Counted from the stretch's first letter, positions 9,997 through 21,949 are shown. The stretch is DNA of 64,000 nucleotides from Metridium senile (GCA_949775045.1 OX459110.1:10425741-10489740), one strand, 5' to 3'. Notes: a model not told the origin generated them from the sequence alone. Numbers and translations: made by a program.

Positions 9997-10734
9997 ATTA
10001 AAAGATTAATTGTACTTCAATGGTTGTATTTGGAGATAAAGACAAGTTTGTTTTCTCCTGTTTAGACCATTTGTTAAGGGAGATGATAAAATGAATTAAA
10101 AATGGACCAAAACGTTTTTCAAACTTCTATATGTTAATAATGAGAAAAATCCCTGGTTAAGCTGACAATTATGTCTTCAATTCCTCACTTAAAGAAGTTA
10201 TATTGTAAGGCATTATTATAAGAAAAGGTCGCTGTGTTTATCTGTTCTAAAACTTAAGGCTTCTTTTAAAACGGTATTCAAACTTCTATAGTATATTAAA
10301 AATAAGAAAATTCCCCGGTCGAGCTCGTACTTTAAATTTGTCCTCAATTCTTTCCCCAAAGAACTGATTTTATGATAAAACTTGTGTTATAAGACAAGGT
10401 AGTTGTGCATGTCTGTTCTAAAAATTAGGAATCCTTTAAAATAGCTTAGAAAAAATTGCGAAAATAGCGTATTTAATTAATTTGTGTAATTTCACATCTC
10501 TCATAAAAGAAACCATAATTTGCATTTTTTTTATTAAAATCTAAATGTATCCTCGCTGAATGGTTTTGTATTAATCTTGCTGAAGCCCTCCTTTCTCGTG
10601 TTCTATTCTAGTGCGTTTCATCAATTTTCTTTTGATATGATAAGTGTTTTTTTTTTCAAGTTTTTCTGCTATTTTACCACACTCAAAGTATTATGAATCT
10701 AAACACAGCCTAGCGGAAACATTCTGATCTAACA
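9997..10734. repeat. Spacer with two tandem ~165-bp units
   Basis: Two diverged tandem units occupy about 10105-10440, each containing 'caaacttctata', 'tctgttctaaaa' and 'aaga(a/c)aaggt'. The rest is AT-rich without a gene. Confidence 0.6.
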
Positions 10735-11660
10735 TCTTGGTAATATTTTGTTTGCAAGGTTTCTGAAATTACCTTCTATTCCAATGTTATTTGAAACTAT
10801 TTAGGTAGTTTTGATAATGTTATTTTTTCTATGGATAATTCTATCAATTCTCTGCATGCATGACCTTCTGATATCTAGCTTTCTCCGAAACCACACTCAA
10901 TAGCTTCGATTCTATTATCTTGATAATGTTCTTGCCTAGTTTCTAAAATACCTTGTATTGCGTTTTCAATATTGTTTAATACTATTTAGTTAGTTTTGAT
11001 CATTTGTTCAGTATATCAATGTTCCTATCTAACTCGCTGCTCTCTCTAACTATAACCCAAATCTAAGATCTTGATAATATCTTTACCTGATTTCTGAATA
11101 TATCTTTTATTATGATCTCAATATTATTTGATACTATTCAGTTACTTTTGATCATGCCATGATCTATATCAATGTTCCTATTTAACTCGCTGCTCTCTCT
11201 AACCCTTCCCCGGCTCTCTAACCCAAATCTAAGATCTAGATAATTTCTTTACCTGATTTCTGAATAAAGCTTTTGTTATGATCTCAATATTGCTTAATAT
11301 TAGAGCGGTTTTCGTATGAGTGGGAAACTGGCCGTAATATTTACCGCACAGTTACGGTACTGTTAGTGTAGAATTTTCGAATGTTTTTATAGAACTTACG
11401 TACGGTTACGGCTACGATACGGTACGGTCAGTTACCCACTCGTACGAAAACCGCTCTATTGAGTTACGTTTCATCATGCCATGTTCTATGATAATGTTCC
11501 TATCTGAATCGCTGTTTCTATAGTTCTTCTCCTCCCAAATCCTTTCTTTCACTTAAAAAGCTCACATTATCTTTGTAAAGCTAGCGTTTTACCTTTTCTC
11601 AGTACATCTGCCATGTGAAACTATTCAGTTATATTTTTGTTATAATGTACCATGTTGGTA
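10735..11660. repeat. Tandem repeat of ~180 bp, four to five diverged units
   Basis: Each unit carries 'tacct(g/a)(a/g)tttctgaa', 'tcaatatt', 'agttacttttgatcat', 'caatgttcctat' and 'ctcgctgctctctctaac'. The last unit is split by the MITE at 11303-11456. No coding frame spans the array. Confidence 0.75.
11301..11458. mobile_element. TA-flanked MITE, 'GAGCGGTTTTCG...CGAAAACCGCTC'
   Basis: TIRs GAGCGGTTTTCG / CGAAAACCGCTC continue inward as GTGGGAAACTG / CAGTTACCCAC. TA flanks both sides. The 154-bp element is related to 3065-3210 in its ends and in internal ACGATACGG and GTACGGT motifs. It sits inside a tandem repeat unit, whose other copies show the uninterrupted target region. Confidence 0.88.
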
Positions 11661-12186
11661 ATTGGTTTCGCCAACTGCTGTCGCGATCTCAGTTTAAAGC
11701 ATCGTTGTGGTCTCCTATATGATTATAAAACTTATCAATTACATTGTCACGAGATCAACAATCACCAAATCAACTTATTAATAAAATATACAGCATTTTC
11801 AAAAACGTTGTCAGAGATAACCTGGTTGTAGAATGGAATGGAAATTATAAAGTTACACCTTTTACAAAAAGGTTGTCTTAGGGCAATAGGCTATTTTTTG
11901 TACGAATTTAGAGCTAGGTTAATCATAGGCAGCCCATGCTCGTAGCTTAAAAACAATTCAATAGTGACTGTTAAACTAATTAGACAATTTCTGTCGTAAT
12001 TTCGCTTTTTTTTCTATATCCGCCTCCCCTAAATTACAGCAAAAATCGCCGCAATATCAACATATGTATAGTTTGTCGTTATGTATTACTTGAAAATTAA
12101 GTCGCTAATTTATGAATTTATTTTTTAAGTTACGAGGCTGGACTTCCTGTAGTTCGAAGAAAAACGAAAGCTCACCCTATTAAAAA

Positions 12187-12469
12187 TGGGTGGCATAGCG
12201 GTGAGAGCGCTGGCCTTTCACCGCTGTGGTCCAGGTTCGAGTCCCGGTTCGGGCATGGATTATATATTGAGTTGAGTTTGTTTGATGTGTTCTTCTCTCC
12301 CATGCCACAAGGGTTTTTCTCCGGGTTATCCGCAAAAATGAACATGTGAGCCGAGTTGTGTGCAAATATTAAACGTAGAGGTAGTGAGAGTGTGAGTGAA
12401 TCTCCCCGATTAGTAGGGCGCAGTGTGTCCAGCTAGAAGATTGAGACGTTAAAGAAGTTATTATTGTTA
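12187..12469 (+). mobile_element. tRNA-derived SINE
   Basis: The head (about 12187-12255) resembles a tRNA: an A-box-like 'tggcatagcggtgagagc' and a perfect B box GGTTCGAGTCC at 12234-12244, with CTTTCAC where the Glu-type anticodon loop would sit. The anticodon stem does not pair well, so this is not a functional tRNA gene. A body of about 200 bp follows ('gtttgatgtgttc', 'gggttatccg', 'aacatgtgag', 'gtagtgagagtgtgagtg') and the copy ends in an ATT/GTT tail. The same body occurs at 40577-40717 and 62725-62905, both minus strand. Confidence 0.85.
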
Positions 12470-12696
12470 CAGGGTCGGAATGGAGTTAACAGAGAAACGA
12501 CTAAAAAATTAACTGCAAACTGAGAATTCCGTGTCTTTTTAGGATAACTGTAAGCTGATATATCTTTGTTTTTAATTAATAAATTTGAAAATAAATATTT
12601 CTTTGTTTTTAAACGAACCGAAAAATTTAACTGATAACTGAAAAAATTGCAAAATTTAGCTGTTAACTGTTATTGGGACCCCCCATTCAGACCCTG
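12470..12696. mobile_element. Short TIR element, CAGGGTC...GACCCTG
   Basis: Ends CAGGGTCGGAATGG and CCATTCAGACCCTG are inverted repeats. The interior holds repeated GTTAACTG and AGCTGTTAACTG motifs and 'ccgtgtctttttaggataactg'. Related copies are at 41478-41650 and 54848-55203. CAGGG termini are typical of hAT elements, but no clear 8-bp target duplication is seen. It abuts the SINE tail directly. Confidence 0.75.
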
Positions 12697-12863
12697 GTAT
12701 TATATTATATACATAACATATTCAAATCTTTCCACAGGCTAAAAGGCTGACGCAGTCAAAAAATTAGTTCATCGAGCTTCAGTATCCAGCAACGGTTCAG
12801 CTCGACATCTTAAATCAGCGCTACCAATGATATATTCTAAAGGAACATTTAAATTACCATCGA

Positions 12864-13575
12864 TCCGACGAAGGGCTAAAGCTCGAAACGTCAGTAAAGT
12901 TAAGTCAACATTTTTTACAGTGATACAAATTTCATTCTATTACCTATCGTTTATATCAAACACCGACGCAGCCTATACTAGTTTACTCGCTAGTTTCTAT
13001 TTCTATTTTTTACGGTGTTACAAATTTCATTTTATTGCTTATCGTTTATATTAAAACACCGACGCAGCCTATACTAGTTTACTCGCTAGTTTCTATTTCT
13101 ATTTTTTACGGTGTTACAAATTTCATTTTATTGCTTATCGTTTATATCAAACACCGACGCAGCCTATACTAGTTTACTCGCTAGTTTCTATTTCTATTTT
13201 TTACGGTGTTACAAATTTCATTTTATTGCTTATCGTTTATATCAAACACCGACGCAGCCTATACTAGTTTACTCGCTAGTTTCTATTTCTATTTTTTACG
13301 GTGTTACAAATTTCATTTTATTGCTTATCGTTTATATCAAACACCGACGCAGCCTATACTAGTTTACTCGCTAGTTTCTATTTCTATTTTTTACGGTGTT
13401 ACAAATTTCATTTTATTGCTTATCGTTTATATCAAACACCGACGCAGCCTATACTAGTTTACTCGCTAGTTTCTATTTCTATTTTTTACGGTGTTACAAA
13501 TTTCATTTTATTGCCTATCGTTTATATCAAACACCGACACAGTCTACACTAGTTTACTCGCTAGTTTCAATTCAT
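12864..13575 (+). repeat. 95-bp satellite array (seven units)
   Basis: The array opens with a full unit including the hairpin head (CGACGAAGGGCTAAAG at about 12868). Six further units lack the head and repeat every 95-96 bp: TTTTTTACGGTGTTAC, TTATCGTTTATATC, CACCGACGCAGCC, CTAGTTTACTCGCTAG. CTCGCTAG recurs near 12985, 13081, 13176, 13271, 13366, 13461 and 13556. The inner units are almost identical, so they were amplified recently; the last unit is diverged. Overlapping 83-codon frames here are translations of the repeat, not genes. Confidence 0.93.
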
Positions 13576-13795
13576 CATTATATATTATTGTTAATTATAG
13601 TTAGAAACACCGAACCGATCTACTTTGCCATTTTATCAGTTGTGTGATATCATTGCCAATAGAAATTAGAATTAACTATGGTGATATCAAATTATACATT
13701 CATGTTCAAAATAATCGGCTTTGTACGGTATTCAAAAATGGGACGGACCTCCCTGAAACTAAAAGTAATGAATTCTCGAATAGACCTAATTGGCT

Positions 13796-13953
13796 AACGC
13801 GTTGCTATGTACGTTTCCACCCAATTCAAATCTTCTGCAGGGAATAAAAACGTTTTTTCACGAGATTTTCTTCACGTGATATCGAAATACATATGACAAC
13901 GAATCTTATTCTCAGAGGATTTGAATTGGGTGGAAATGTACATAACAACGCTT
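13796..13953. repeat. Inverted repeat, 38-bp arms
   Basis: The left arm (about 13800-13837, 'gcgttgctatgtacgttt...') and right arm (about 13913-13950) are reverse complements with about three mismatches; both contain CCACCCAATTCAAAT or its complement. The 75-nt centre is unrelated to known features here. Confidence 0.75.
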
Positions 13954-15130
13954 GGTCTAGTAGGAGATATTTCTAGCAATTGATCAATATTTTCTGGCGA
14001 TAACATGAGAAAAAATTGTAATTGAAATCTTGCGTTTATTTGTGAAAATCGGTAAATTTCACACTCGAGTGGAATAATAAATATATGCAAATGTTTTGCA
14101 CTAATATAGAAGGAAACAATAACGGATTTTATTATTATCAAAACCTTTTAATCGGTCATCATAAAGGTTTAAGTAAAATTATAAAACGCATAAAAACACG
14201 CTTTGTATTAAACAATTTATTAGTTCTTTCAAACTCATTTTCATTGATGTACTCTCATTCCTTTTGAATAGCCATTTTTCAAGCCAGTTTCACTCGAGCG
14301 GAAGCTGAAGTTTTGCAGTTTTAAAACAACATAAAATGCCAAGAAAACTCAAAGAAATTATACAAGCTTTGTGTCTTCAGTTCTTTCAAATTCATAATGC
14401 AAAACTTGTCTCAAAGTTTTTCATATGCATGGCATGTTTGCAGGTGGTATAAAAGCTATTTTATCATAAAGAGTCAGATCTAGACAGCAGTGTCATATCA
14501 CAAAACCTGGATGCAAGTTAACTAAATTTCAAAAATCTACAATATCAATATCAAAAATTCTGCTTTAGGCTAGGTTTACACGCGGGACCGGACGAATTTT
14601 TGACCGGTCAATTCAAAAGATCGACCTGGACATGCTGTTTACACGGAACCGATCATTACAATATTTTCGTTCTGACCGGTTAAGCGTCCAAATTTTTGCA
14701 CGTTTAGCGCAGGTCCCATGTAAACGGAACCCATAAGCGGATGTTTTTTTGACCGGTCAAAAATTTGTCCGGTACCGTGTAAACGTAGCCTTAATTAGAT
14801 AATACATAAACTAACCTTGTTAAAACGCTCATCTATTGCTGCAGTTTAATCCTACATGGAATATCTCGGTGACCAAAGATTACTGAGATGAAGTAAATAT
14901 CATATACATTTATTAGCGCCTCAATCGTTGTCATGTGATTGGTTGGGTTCTTGATGGTGTAGTCACGTGACATGTGACGGGCTCTTAAAGGAATTTATTG
15001 ACCCACGCATGTAAATTAACCTTTTGGTTTACTGGAATCAGTATTAATCAAGTGCAATATGAACGGGGAATGTTCTTTTAACGAAGGAGTATAAATGTTC
15101 GAAATGTCATTTAATATAATTGTTTTTTGT
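13954..15130. other. Gene-free region with one MITE
   Basis: Apart from the TIR element at 14568-14790 the stretch is AT-rich and shows no supported gene. Near 15080-15112 'acgaaggagtataa...gttcgaaatgtc' looks like a decayed form of the hairpin head of the 95-bp family. Confidence 0.5.
14568..14790. mobile_element. 223-bp MITE, GGCTAGGTTTACACG ends
   Basis: TIRs GGCTAGGTTTACACG and CGTGTAAACGTAGCC are flanked by TTA on both sides (14565-14567; 14791-14793). GACCGGTCAA palindromes recur inside both arms. Non-coding. The GTTTACACG core is shared with the MITE at 8489-8904, though the rest differs. Confidence 0.82.
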
Positions 15131-15372
15131 AATATATTTATAAAATATTTGATATAAATCGCGCGCTCTGATTGGCTGAGAAGCGTTCTCTATAACTCAA
15201 CAGTGCACGGAGCGTCAATTTGTATGATTTTAACTATTGAATATTTTATAAAAGAAATAGAAAACTCGGCAGCAGTGCTCTATGGAGTTAAAGAGCACTT
15301 GGGAATTTTAAGAAGACTTGAGAAGCGTTAAGATCGAAGCACCCCGCGTACCTCGTTTTCTATTTCTTCAAT
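15130..15372. repeat. Interspersed repeat with 'gcgcgctctgattggctga'
   Basis: The sequence 'atcgcgcgctctgattggc' is followed by an inner part bounded by inverted 'gaaatagaaaac' (about 15255) and 'gttttctatttc' (about 15354). It looks like a short non-autonomous element; target duplication is not clear. Confidence 0.45.
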
Positions 15373-15619
15373 ATATATTTATGACTGGAAGGTGAAGAGA
15401 AAAGACAAAATTGATTTAGTCTTCATACTTTGTATATGTATGAATATCATGAAATTTGTTACTCAATTAGGATTAGTTAACTTCGTTATTTTGAATAACA
15501 TATACTGTATGAATGTTCGAGTAATGTTTGTACAATTCACAAATTATATATATATATTAGGAGCTGTAAATATTTATAACTCTAATGTTATAAAAATATA
15601 ATAATTGTTGTTGTTGTTG

Positions 15620-15960
15620 TACGTTGTTGTTGAAGAGAAGACGACAAGAGAAGAGAAGCGACGAGAAGACAAGACAAGACAAGAAAAGAAAAAAAAGACA
15701 AGACAAGAGAACCGACGAGAAGATTACTGATAAGACAAGAAAAAAGAAGAAAAGAGAAGAAAAGAGAAGCGACGAGAAGAAACGAAAAGGGAAAAGATGG
15801 GACGGGACGGGAAGACACGAGAAGAGAGGGAAAGCGATGAGAAGAAAAGACGAGGCAAGACAAGACAAGACAAGTGAAAAGAAGAGAAAGGAGAACAATC
15901 AATAAGAAAAGAGGAGAAGATAAGACAATGAAGATAAAGGCAAACAGAAAAGAAAAGTAA
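15620..15960. repeat. Purine-rich GA tract
   Basis: About 340 nt of nearly pure purine on the plus strand, with interrupted AAGAC and AAGAG units, flanked by GTTGTT and CAACAACAAC. Predicted frames on both strands are low-complexity artefacts. Such tracts can form triplex DNA. Confidence 0.9.
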
Positions 15961-16344
15961 CAGTTTTAGACAACAACAACAACCTACGATTGTTACTATA
16001 CCAAAGTGAAACCTTACCATCACATCCATTGTCCATTTCTAAAACCACATTTTAGCCCCTATTCAGTTCCGTTCAGCAAAACACTGAATCCTATTGTATC
16101 AAGGCAAATATCGTCCACTTCAACAGACTGAATACTATTTAAAGTTGCACTGTAACTCTTATTAGATGCTGGTATAAGTGTGAAAAGATTTTAGTAAAAT
16201 CTCGAGTGCCACTATGAGTGGCATCTGTGTAAACTGATTTTCACATCGAAAAGGTCCTTTCAGTAGTACGCAAATACTGGCTTGAACGGACTGTTTATTT
16301 TATTTGCTTTAATTTCTAGCTTTAATATGTTAATTTCCTTTCGT

Positions 16345-16412
16345 TCTTCCCTGCTGGCAGAGGGTAATTTTCCGCCGTATGCTGACGAGAAGTATTAGCC
16401 TCTGTCAGCAGG
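16345..16412. repeat. Short foldback: CCTGCTGGCAGAGG / CCTCTGTCAGCAGG
   Basis: Two inverted 14-bp arms surround 38 nt. Similar in style to the other foldbacks here; origin unknown. Confidence 0.6.
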
Positions 16413-16539
16413 GAGCTTTCGCTCTTGCATGTTTTTACTAGTTGTATGGGACGACATGCATGAGAGCAACGTTTGGTGATTTACACAGATAAATTCGACA
16501 GTATCCCTAAAATGTCGGTGTTTACATAAAAAAATGTGT

Positions 16540-16920
16540 TGAAATAACTGTAGCTATTATGGTCAAAGGATGGATCTTTAAAATGTCAGTCATGGAAAAT
16601 GCATTAAAATTAATTATAGATATTATACGGACAGTGAGAGATGGATCTCGAAAATGTCAGTCTTAATTTATGGGAAATACGTTAAAAGTAACTCTTATAT
16701 TATTATAGACAAGAGATGGACCTTCAAAATATCAGTCTTCATTAATGGAAAATGCATTAAAGTAACTCTAGCTATTACGGATACTGAGAGATGGATCCCA
16801 AAAACTTAAATGTCAGTTTTCATTTATGGAAAAAAAAAATAGAAATATCTCTTGTCTTAATATATGTTATGCATCATCTATTACGGACACACTTTGATGG
16901 ATCTCAAAAAAATAATATAC
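16540..16920. repeat. Tandem repeat, ~85-bp units
   Basis: Four to five diverged units each include 'gagatggatct', 'aaaatgtcagt', 'ttatggaaaatgcattaaa' and 'gctatta(c/t)gg'. AT-rich, no coding frame. Confidence 0.75.
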
Positions 16921-17209
16921 TCCAAATACTAAAATCTGAAATCGAATAATCCAATTAAACCGAAATTGCCACATAATTATTTCAATTGAGATTATTTTAA
17001 GAGTGGAGCTCTTTCATTACATTGATATTTAAATAGCAGGAAGGCATTGAGGAGTTGACATTATACTGTAAACAATCAAGAACGCTGTTGGAGTGAGAAC
17101 GGAAAAGCTCTGTTAATCAAAGTACTTGGACCTCAACAAGCTGCCTACTTTCTCCTATTCTCTATTGCATTAACACACAAAAGCACTATACTTACAAGTT
17201 TACCGTTTA

Positions 17210-17940
17210 CGTCGCATTACGACGAGCGTAAAGATGTCTTAAATATAATTTTTACGGTTTTTCTACACTTTTTAGCGTAAAGTTTCTTAAAGATACGTTA
17301 GCTTCATAATAGCATTACGTGGACGTAAATCTGAAATTTTATAATGCTAGTCCTTTTATTATATTTTCTTTACGTTTCGTAAAGAAGCGTAATGTTTCTT
17401 AATTAAAGAGAAGCTTTACGTTAGCTTTACGGTAGCATTACGGCGGTTTAAATCTGAAATTTCGTGTAGTGCGAGACTTGTCCTTATTTACTTTACTTTA
17501 ATTATGTTTTCTTTACGTTTCTTAAAGGAGCGTAATGTTTCAGTTAAAGAGAAGCTTTACGTTAGCTTTACGGTAGCATTACGGCGCGGGTGTAAATCTG
17601 AAATTTCGTGCAGTGCGAGACTTGTCCTTATTTACTTTTCTTTTATTATGTTTTCTTAATTACGTTTCGTAAAGGAGCGTAAAGTTTCTTAAAGAGATGC
17701 TTTACGTTAGCTTTACGGTAGTATTACGGCGGTGTAAATCTGAAATTTCGTGTAGTACGATACCTGCCCTTATTTAATTTCCTTTTATTATGCTTTCTTT
17801 ACGTTTCGTAAAGGAGCGTAAAGTTTCTTGAAGCTAAGCTTTACGGTAGTATTACGGCGGTGTAAATCTGAAATTTCGTGTAGTACGAAACCTGTCCTTG
17901 TTTACTTTGATTTTATTATGTTTTTTTTTTTACGCTTTAT
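17210..17940. repeat. Tandem repeat, ~125-145-bp units
   Basis: About five units share 'tttacgttagctttacgg', 'taaatctgaaatttcgtg', 'cgagacttgtccttattta' and 'tttacgtttcgtaaagg'. The motif TTTACG/CGTAAA recurs as small inverted repeats within each unit. No gene. Confidence 0.85.
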
Positions 17941-18002
17941 ATTATGTTTGTTGCCTAAGAGTTATCTATCAGTGAATTACATTAGGCGTGCTTTCCAAGA
18001 CC

Positions 18003-18096
18003 TAGCCTGAGAAAACAGACGTTCTTTCGCTCTCTTCCCACAGTTATTTTCTGCTGGGGGAAGAGGGGCGAAAGAACGCCTGCTTTCTCAGGCTAC
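18003..18096. mobile_element. 94-bp foldback element with 8-bp target duplication
   Basis: Arms TAGCCTGAGAAA... and ...TTTCTCAGGCTA pair over about 40 nt, including GTTCTTTCGC / GCGAAAGAAC. CCAAGACC flanks both sides (17995-18002; 18097-18104). An 8-bp target duplication fits the hAT superfamily. Confidence 0.85.
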
Positions 18097-18104
18097 CCAA
18101 GACC

Positions 18105-18819
18105 AAAATATTTGGAGACTTCTCGCTCAAACACAAACTACCGATAATGATGATTATGTTTTATTCTCCTACTGTCAGAGTTTCCAAGAAAAACTTAGGA
18201 AGTAGCCATTGTTATTTGATTATATCCATATTATAGGGAAACCAAACCAATTAGTGACTTTTCAACTAATACTATAACCACAAACTATTATTCTTAAATT
18301 GATGTGTTGATATTGCAGCCATTATTTCTCTTTTTTCTATATACCTAAAATGTCGCTTTTCTGATTTACGATCGTGGTTTAATGTAAATATAGCCAATGT
18401 ATTTTTAGTTTAATGTCAAGAAAAAGGATCCAACTTAGGAGCCCACCGTCGCAAGAATAATCTCTCTTATATCTGCTTATTTATTTTTCAACTGTTCGGT
18501 GTATTCAATGACATAGGTATAGAATAATTTTATCCTAGGTACAAACTAGCATATGTACACAAACAGATTTAGTTCAATCTGGTGTTTTATCCGGTAAAGC
18601 GCCGAAAGGAAATCTAATATATTATTATGATTAGTTTCTTTAAATATGCAGGCTTATATTCAGTGTCGATTATATGACTGTAATCCAGTCGAAACATTGT
18701 GGGACTTTCTAGAATACAGTCGAGTTTTTTTTGTGTTTATATATAGTTTGCTTTAATGGGGTTTAATAGATGATGAATGACCACCTTATTTAAGTAGATG
18801 TATTTTTATAATTCTGTTT
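18105..18819. other. Gene-free stretch
   Basis: AT-rich sequence with no supported gene, TIR element or tandem repeat visible. Confidence 0.5.
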
Positions 18820-19450
18820 CCATCTTGTAATGACTTCCTTGGACAACCTTTTTGAAACAGGTTTTTGCCTATAATTCCTTTCCGTCTTGGAATGACCCAT
18901 CACCTTAGACAACCTTTTTGACATATAGGCGAATGCCTATAATTCCTTTCGGTCTTTAAATGACCCATCGCCTTGGACAACCTTTTTGAAATAGGTGTAT
19001 GCCTATAATTCCTTTCGGTCTTGGAATGACCTATCGCCTTGGACTACCTTTTTGAAATAGGTGTATGCCTATAATTGCCCTATTTCATTATGACGTCACA
19101 ATGTGTTTACAGTGGGGGATAGAATCGCCGAAAACAATGGCAATTTCAACTAAATCTTCCTTCTCTTTGAAAATTGAGCTTCATATTATCTAGTTTTTAT
19201 GTATGTTATGTGTCTATGTTTATACTTTCATATTTATGTCATTTTGTTGTCATTTCTTTCCTCTCCGTCTTGTAAATGCAATTTTATTGTGTATTCTCGT
19301 ATTGTTGTTATGAATCTGTCCGCCACTGGCGTCCATGATCCTTAGCGTTAAGACAATAGAATGTTTTGATGTGACGTCATAGTGAAATAGGACAATTCCT
19401 TTCCGTCTTTAAATGACCCATCGCATTGGACAACCTTTTTGAAGTGGGTG
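18820..19450. repeat. Tandem ~62-bp repeat interrupted by a MITE
   Basis: Units contain 'tataattcctttc(c/g)gtctt', 'aatgacc(c/t)atcgcctt', 'ggacaacctttttgaa' and 'ataggtgtatgcc', repeating every 61-63 bp. One unit is split by the element at 19077-19393 and resumes at 19394. The 'gaaataggtgta' motif also ends the TIR of the element at 58659-58914, so this array may derive from a transposon end. Confidence 0.8.
19077..19393. mobile_element. 317-bp MITE with AATT target duplication
   Basis: TIRs start GCCCTATTTCATTATG and end CATAGTGAAATAGGAC; both arms carry TGACGTCA (TIR about 24 bp, two mismatches). AATT lies on both sides (19073-19076; 19394-19397), and neighbouring repeat units show the uninterrupted 'tataattccttt' target. 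Non-coding. Confidence 0.85.
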
Positions 19451-20638
19451 TATAAAGAAAGCAAAGAGTAATAACGTTTTGTAGAGCCAATCTGCAAACA
19501 ACTCGCATCTGATAACATACAGAATGACATCTTTGGTCCACAGAAAACGTTTATTGATTAATTACAATTTTCTTATCAGACTAGTTATAGCGTGAAGCAA
19601 ATTAAATGCTATCCCAGTGAAGGCCAAAGACTATTAGCTTCCGGTCGAGTTTTTTTGATATCTTATAAAGCACGGATATTTAACAACAAAAATAGGTCTA
19701 AAATTATGCAAAAATTCATGGAAGTGTCAACGTTGAGAAACAAAATTAAGGTTTACATCGTACAACACAAGTGGTAAAAAACCGAGTGAAGCATTAATCC
19801 TTCTTCGGTATAAAATGATAACTTATATATTTATAATAGAGATTGTTACTTACTGACGTTTTGGACGTTAATATACTTCTTTGGTGTAAAATAACAACTC
19901 ATACTCCGTAACGAAACAGTAGATTTTACTGAATCTTCGGGCGTTATATCTTCAAGAGGTGATCATATTGACTTGCAAAGCGCTGCCGTTATATTTACAG
20001 AACGCCGAAGCAAGCAAAATAGCTGGGAAATATCCTCTGGTTCTCATGGTAACGAATCTGCGGTCCGGTCCTTTCCCTTACCTCTTTTCGATAGTAAATG
20101 CTATACCTATGGTTTAAAATTTACTTACGTGAAGTCTTCCAACCGTCCTCTGATTCTAGTTCATCGGTTTTCACACCCTCTTGAACAGTTTACATAACTA
20201 ATTATGTCCTCTTAGATGATGTTATTGTTGTTGTTGCTCTGCGTTTTTATTAAAATCGTTATCTTGTTATGTTCTTCATCATTTTGATCTAGCTAAAAGT
20301 CAATCACTTATTTGTTAACATCTCTTCACTCTCAAACCTAACGGGTCTCTCGCACTTGGTTTCTGACCGGTTTGCGTGTCTTGTTATAACAATATGTTAT
20401 TCTAGCGGAATATCTTGTGGCAAGTTAATGAAATGTTTATTTAGTCCCTAATTTGAAAACGAATCGTCCTGCGATGCAATTAAAACAAAGAAAAACAGCC
20501 AACGCTTTGCAGGCGATACGAATGAATAATAGAAATGAAAGGAACTGAGCGTTGGATGCCATCAAAACACCGAGTTTATAGTGGTAGAGAGTGTTATATA
20601 TGTAGAAATGTGATTGATGGAGTGAGAAATTCATAATA
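19451..20638. other. Gene-free stretch
   Basis: No supported gene. Around 19790-19910 two diverged ~85-bp tandem units share 'cttctt(t/c)gg' and 'taaaat(g)ataac'. 'ttactgacgttttgg' near 19854 looks like a decayed piece of the 95-bp-family hairpin. Frames at 19592-19777 and 19973-20197 have no recognisable features. Confidence 0.5.
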
Positions 20639-21135
20639 TTGATGGTGGTGGTGGTGATTAAACTTGTTGTTGTGATGGTGATGGTGATGGTGATGGTGAT
20701 GGTGATGGTGATGGTGATGGTGATGGTGATGGTGATGGTGATGGTGATGGTGATGGTGATGGTGATGGTGATGGTGATGGTGATGGTGATGGTGATGGTG
20801 ATGGTGATGGTGATGGTGATGGTGATGATGATTGTTGTTGTGATGGTGGTGATGTAATAGTGATGATATGGTGGTAGTTATGATGATGGTGATTGTTGTT
20901 GTGATGGTGGTGATGTAATAGTGATATGATGTTAGTAATGGTGATTGTTGTGGTGATAGTAATGGTGATAATGTATAGTGCGGGTGGCATTGTGGTGATT
21001 ATGATGGTGATTGTTGTTGTGATGGTAGTGATGTAATAATGATGATAAATTATGTTGGTAGTAATGATGATGGTGATTGTTGTGGTGATGATATGTTGTG
21101 TTGTGATTGTTGTTGTGGTAGTTATGATATATAAT
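20639..21135. repeat. Long GGTGAT hexamer microsatellite and diverged flank
   Basis: A pure (GATGGT)n run covers about 20674-20826, roughly 25 units, followed by interrupted GTTGTTGTGATGGTG units to about 21130. Met-Val and Ser-Pro frames are repeat translations. Confidence 0.95.
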
Positions 21136-21949
21136 AATTATCATTATTTTTTAACTAATCATTATTTTTTTAACTTTGATAAAACATACACTGCTACTAC
21201 TATCTTTATTATTGCTATTTTTAGGTCTTATTGTAAACATATTTCAGCTTGTATCGTCTAGTGAATTGATTTAATTCTATGATTCATTTACCAATCCAAT
21301 TTATCTGTATATCAAATGTAATTTATTTTGCGTTTTTTCATTGCGATTTGAACAAAAGAAGCTTAAATTGATAAGAACCGAGTTAAATATAGTATGTAGA
21401 CATAGAGATGACAGGCTTAATAACAGTGAAAATACAGCAAACGAATTCTTTATTGCCAGCTGATTTACTAGCCGTCTGCGCGAAAAAGAAAATATTAAGT
21501 TATTTTTTAATTTAATTTTTGAATGATTTCCTCTATTTTATTACTTTAAATTCTTGTATTTATTTCTCGCTTTTGTACTTTCCATCTTACTAATTTCTCT
21601 ATTTTCTTGTTTTCTTTGATTAATAACAGCGAAAATACGTCAAACGAATTCTTTATTAGGATATCTGATTGATAGAAGCTGTCTGTGCGAAAATATCGTT
21701 CATTCTTCTCTTTTATTACTTTTGGTTCATTTTTCATTATATTTCGTGTTTACATTTATCGCGTTTTACTTTCATTTTTAGTTATTTCTCTACATTCTAG
21801 ATTTCTTTTAATTATCTATTTATTCACATTTAGTTGTCATGAATTTGAAATTGAAAAATAATTCATTATTGTTCTTTGTGTATGGCTGGGAAGCTTTTAG
21901 TCTATTTTACTTGTTGTCTCTCTGCAGATGACTAGTTTGTTCATCTGTA
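21136..21949. other. Gene-free AT-rich stretch
   Basis: Two diverged copies of 'taacagtgaaaatac...caaacgaattctttatt' (about 21420 and 21625) show a ~205-bp tandem duplication. No gene supported. Confidence 0.5.

Noticed and set aside
12187..12255. A tRNA-Glu gene
   Set aside because: B box is perfect, but the anticodon and acceptor stems do not pair, and a SINE body and tail follow directly.
12864..13575. CRISPR array
   Set aside because: The 95-bp repeats are contiguous without unique spacers, in a eukaryotic genome with no cas genes.
12827..13647. A series of 83-codon overlapping ORFs with a repeated peptide
   Set aside because: They track the 95-bp satellite; the period is not a multiple of three and the frames shift from unit to unit.
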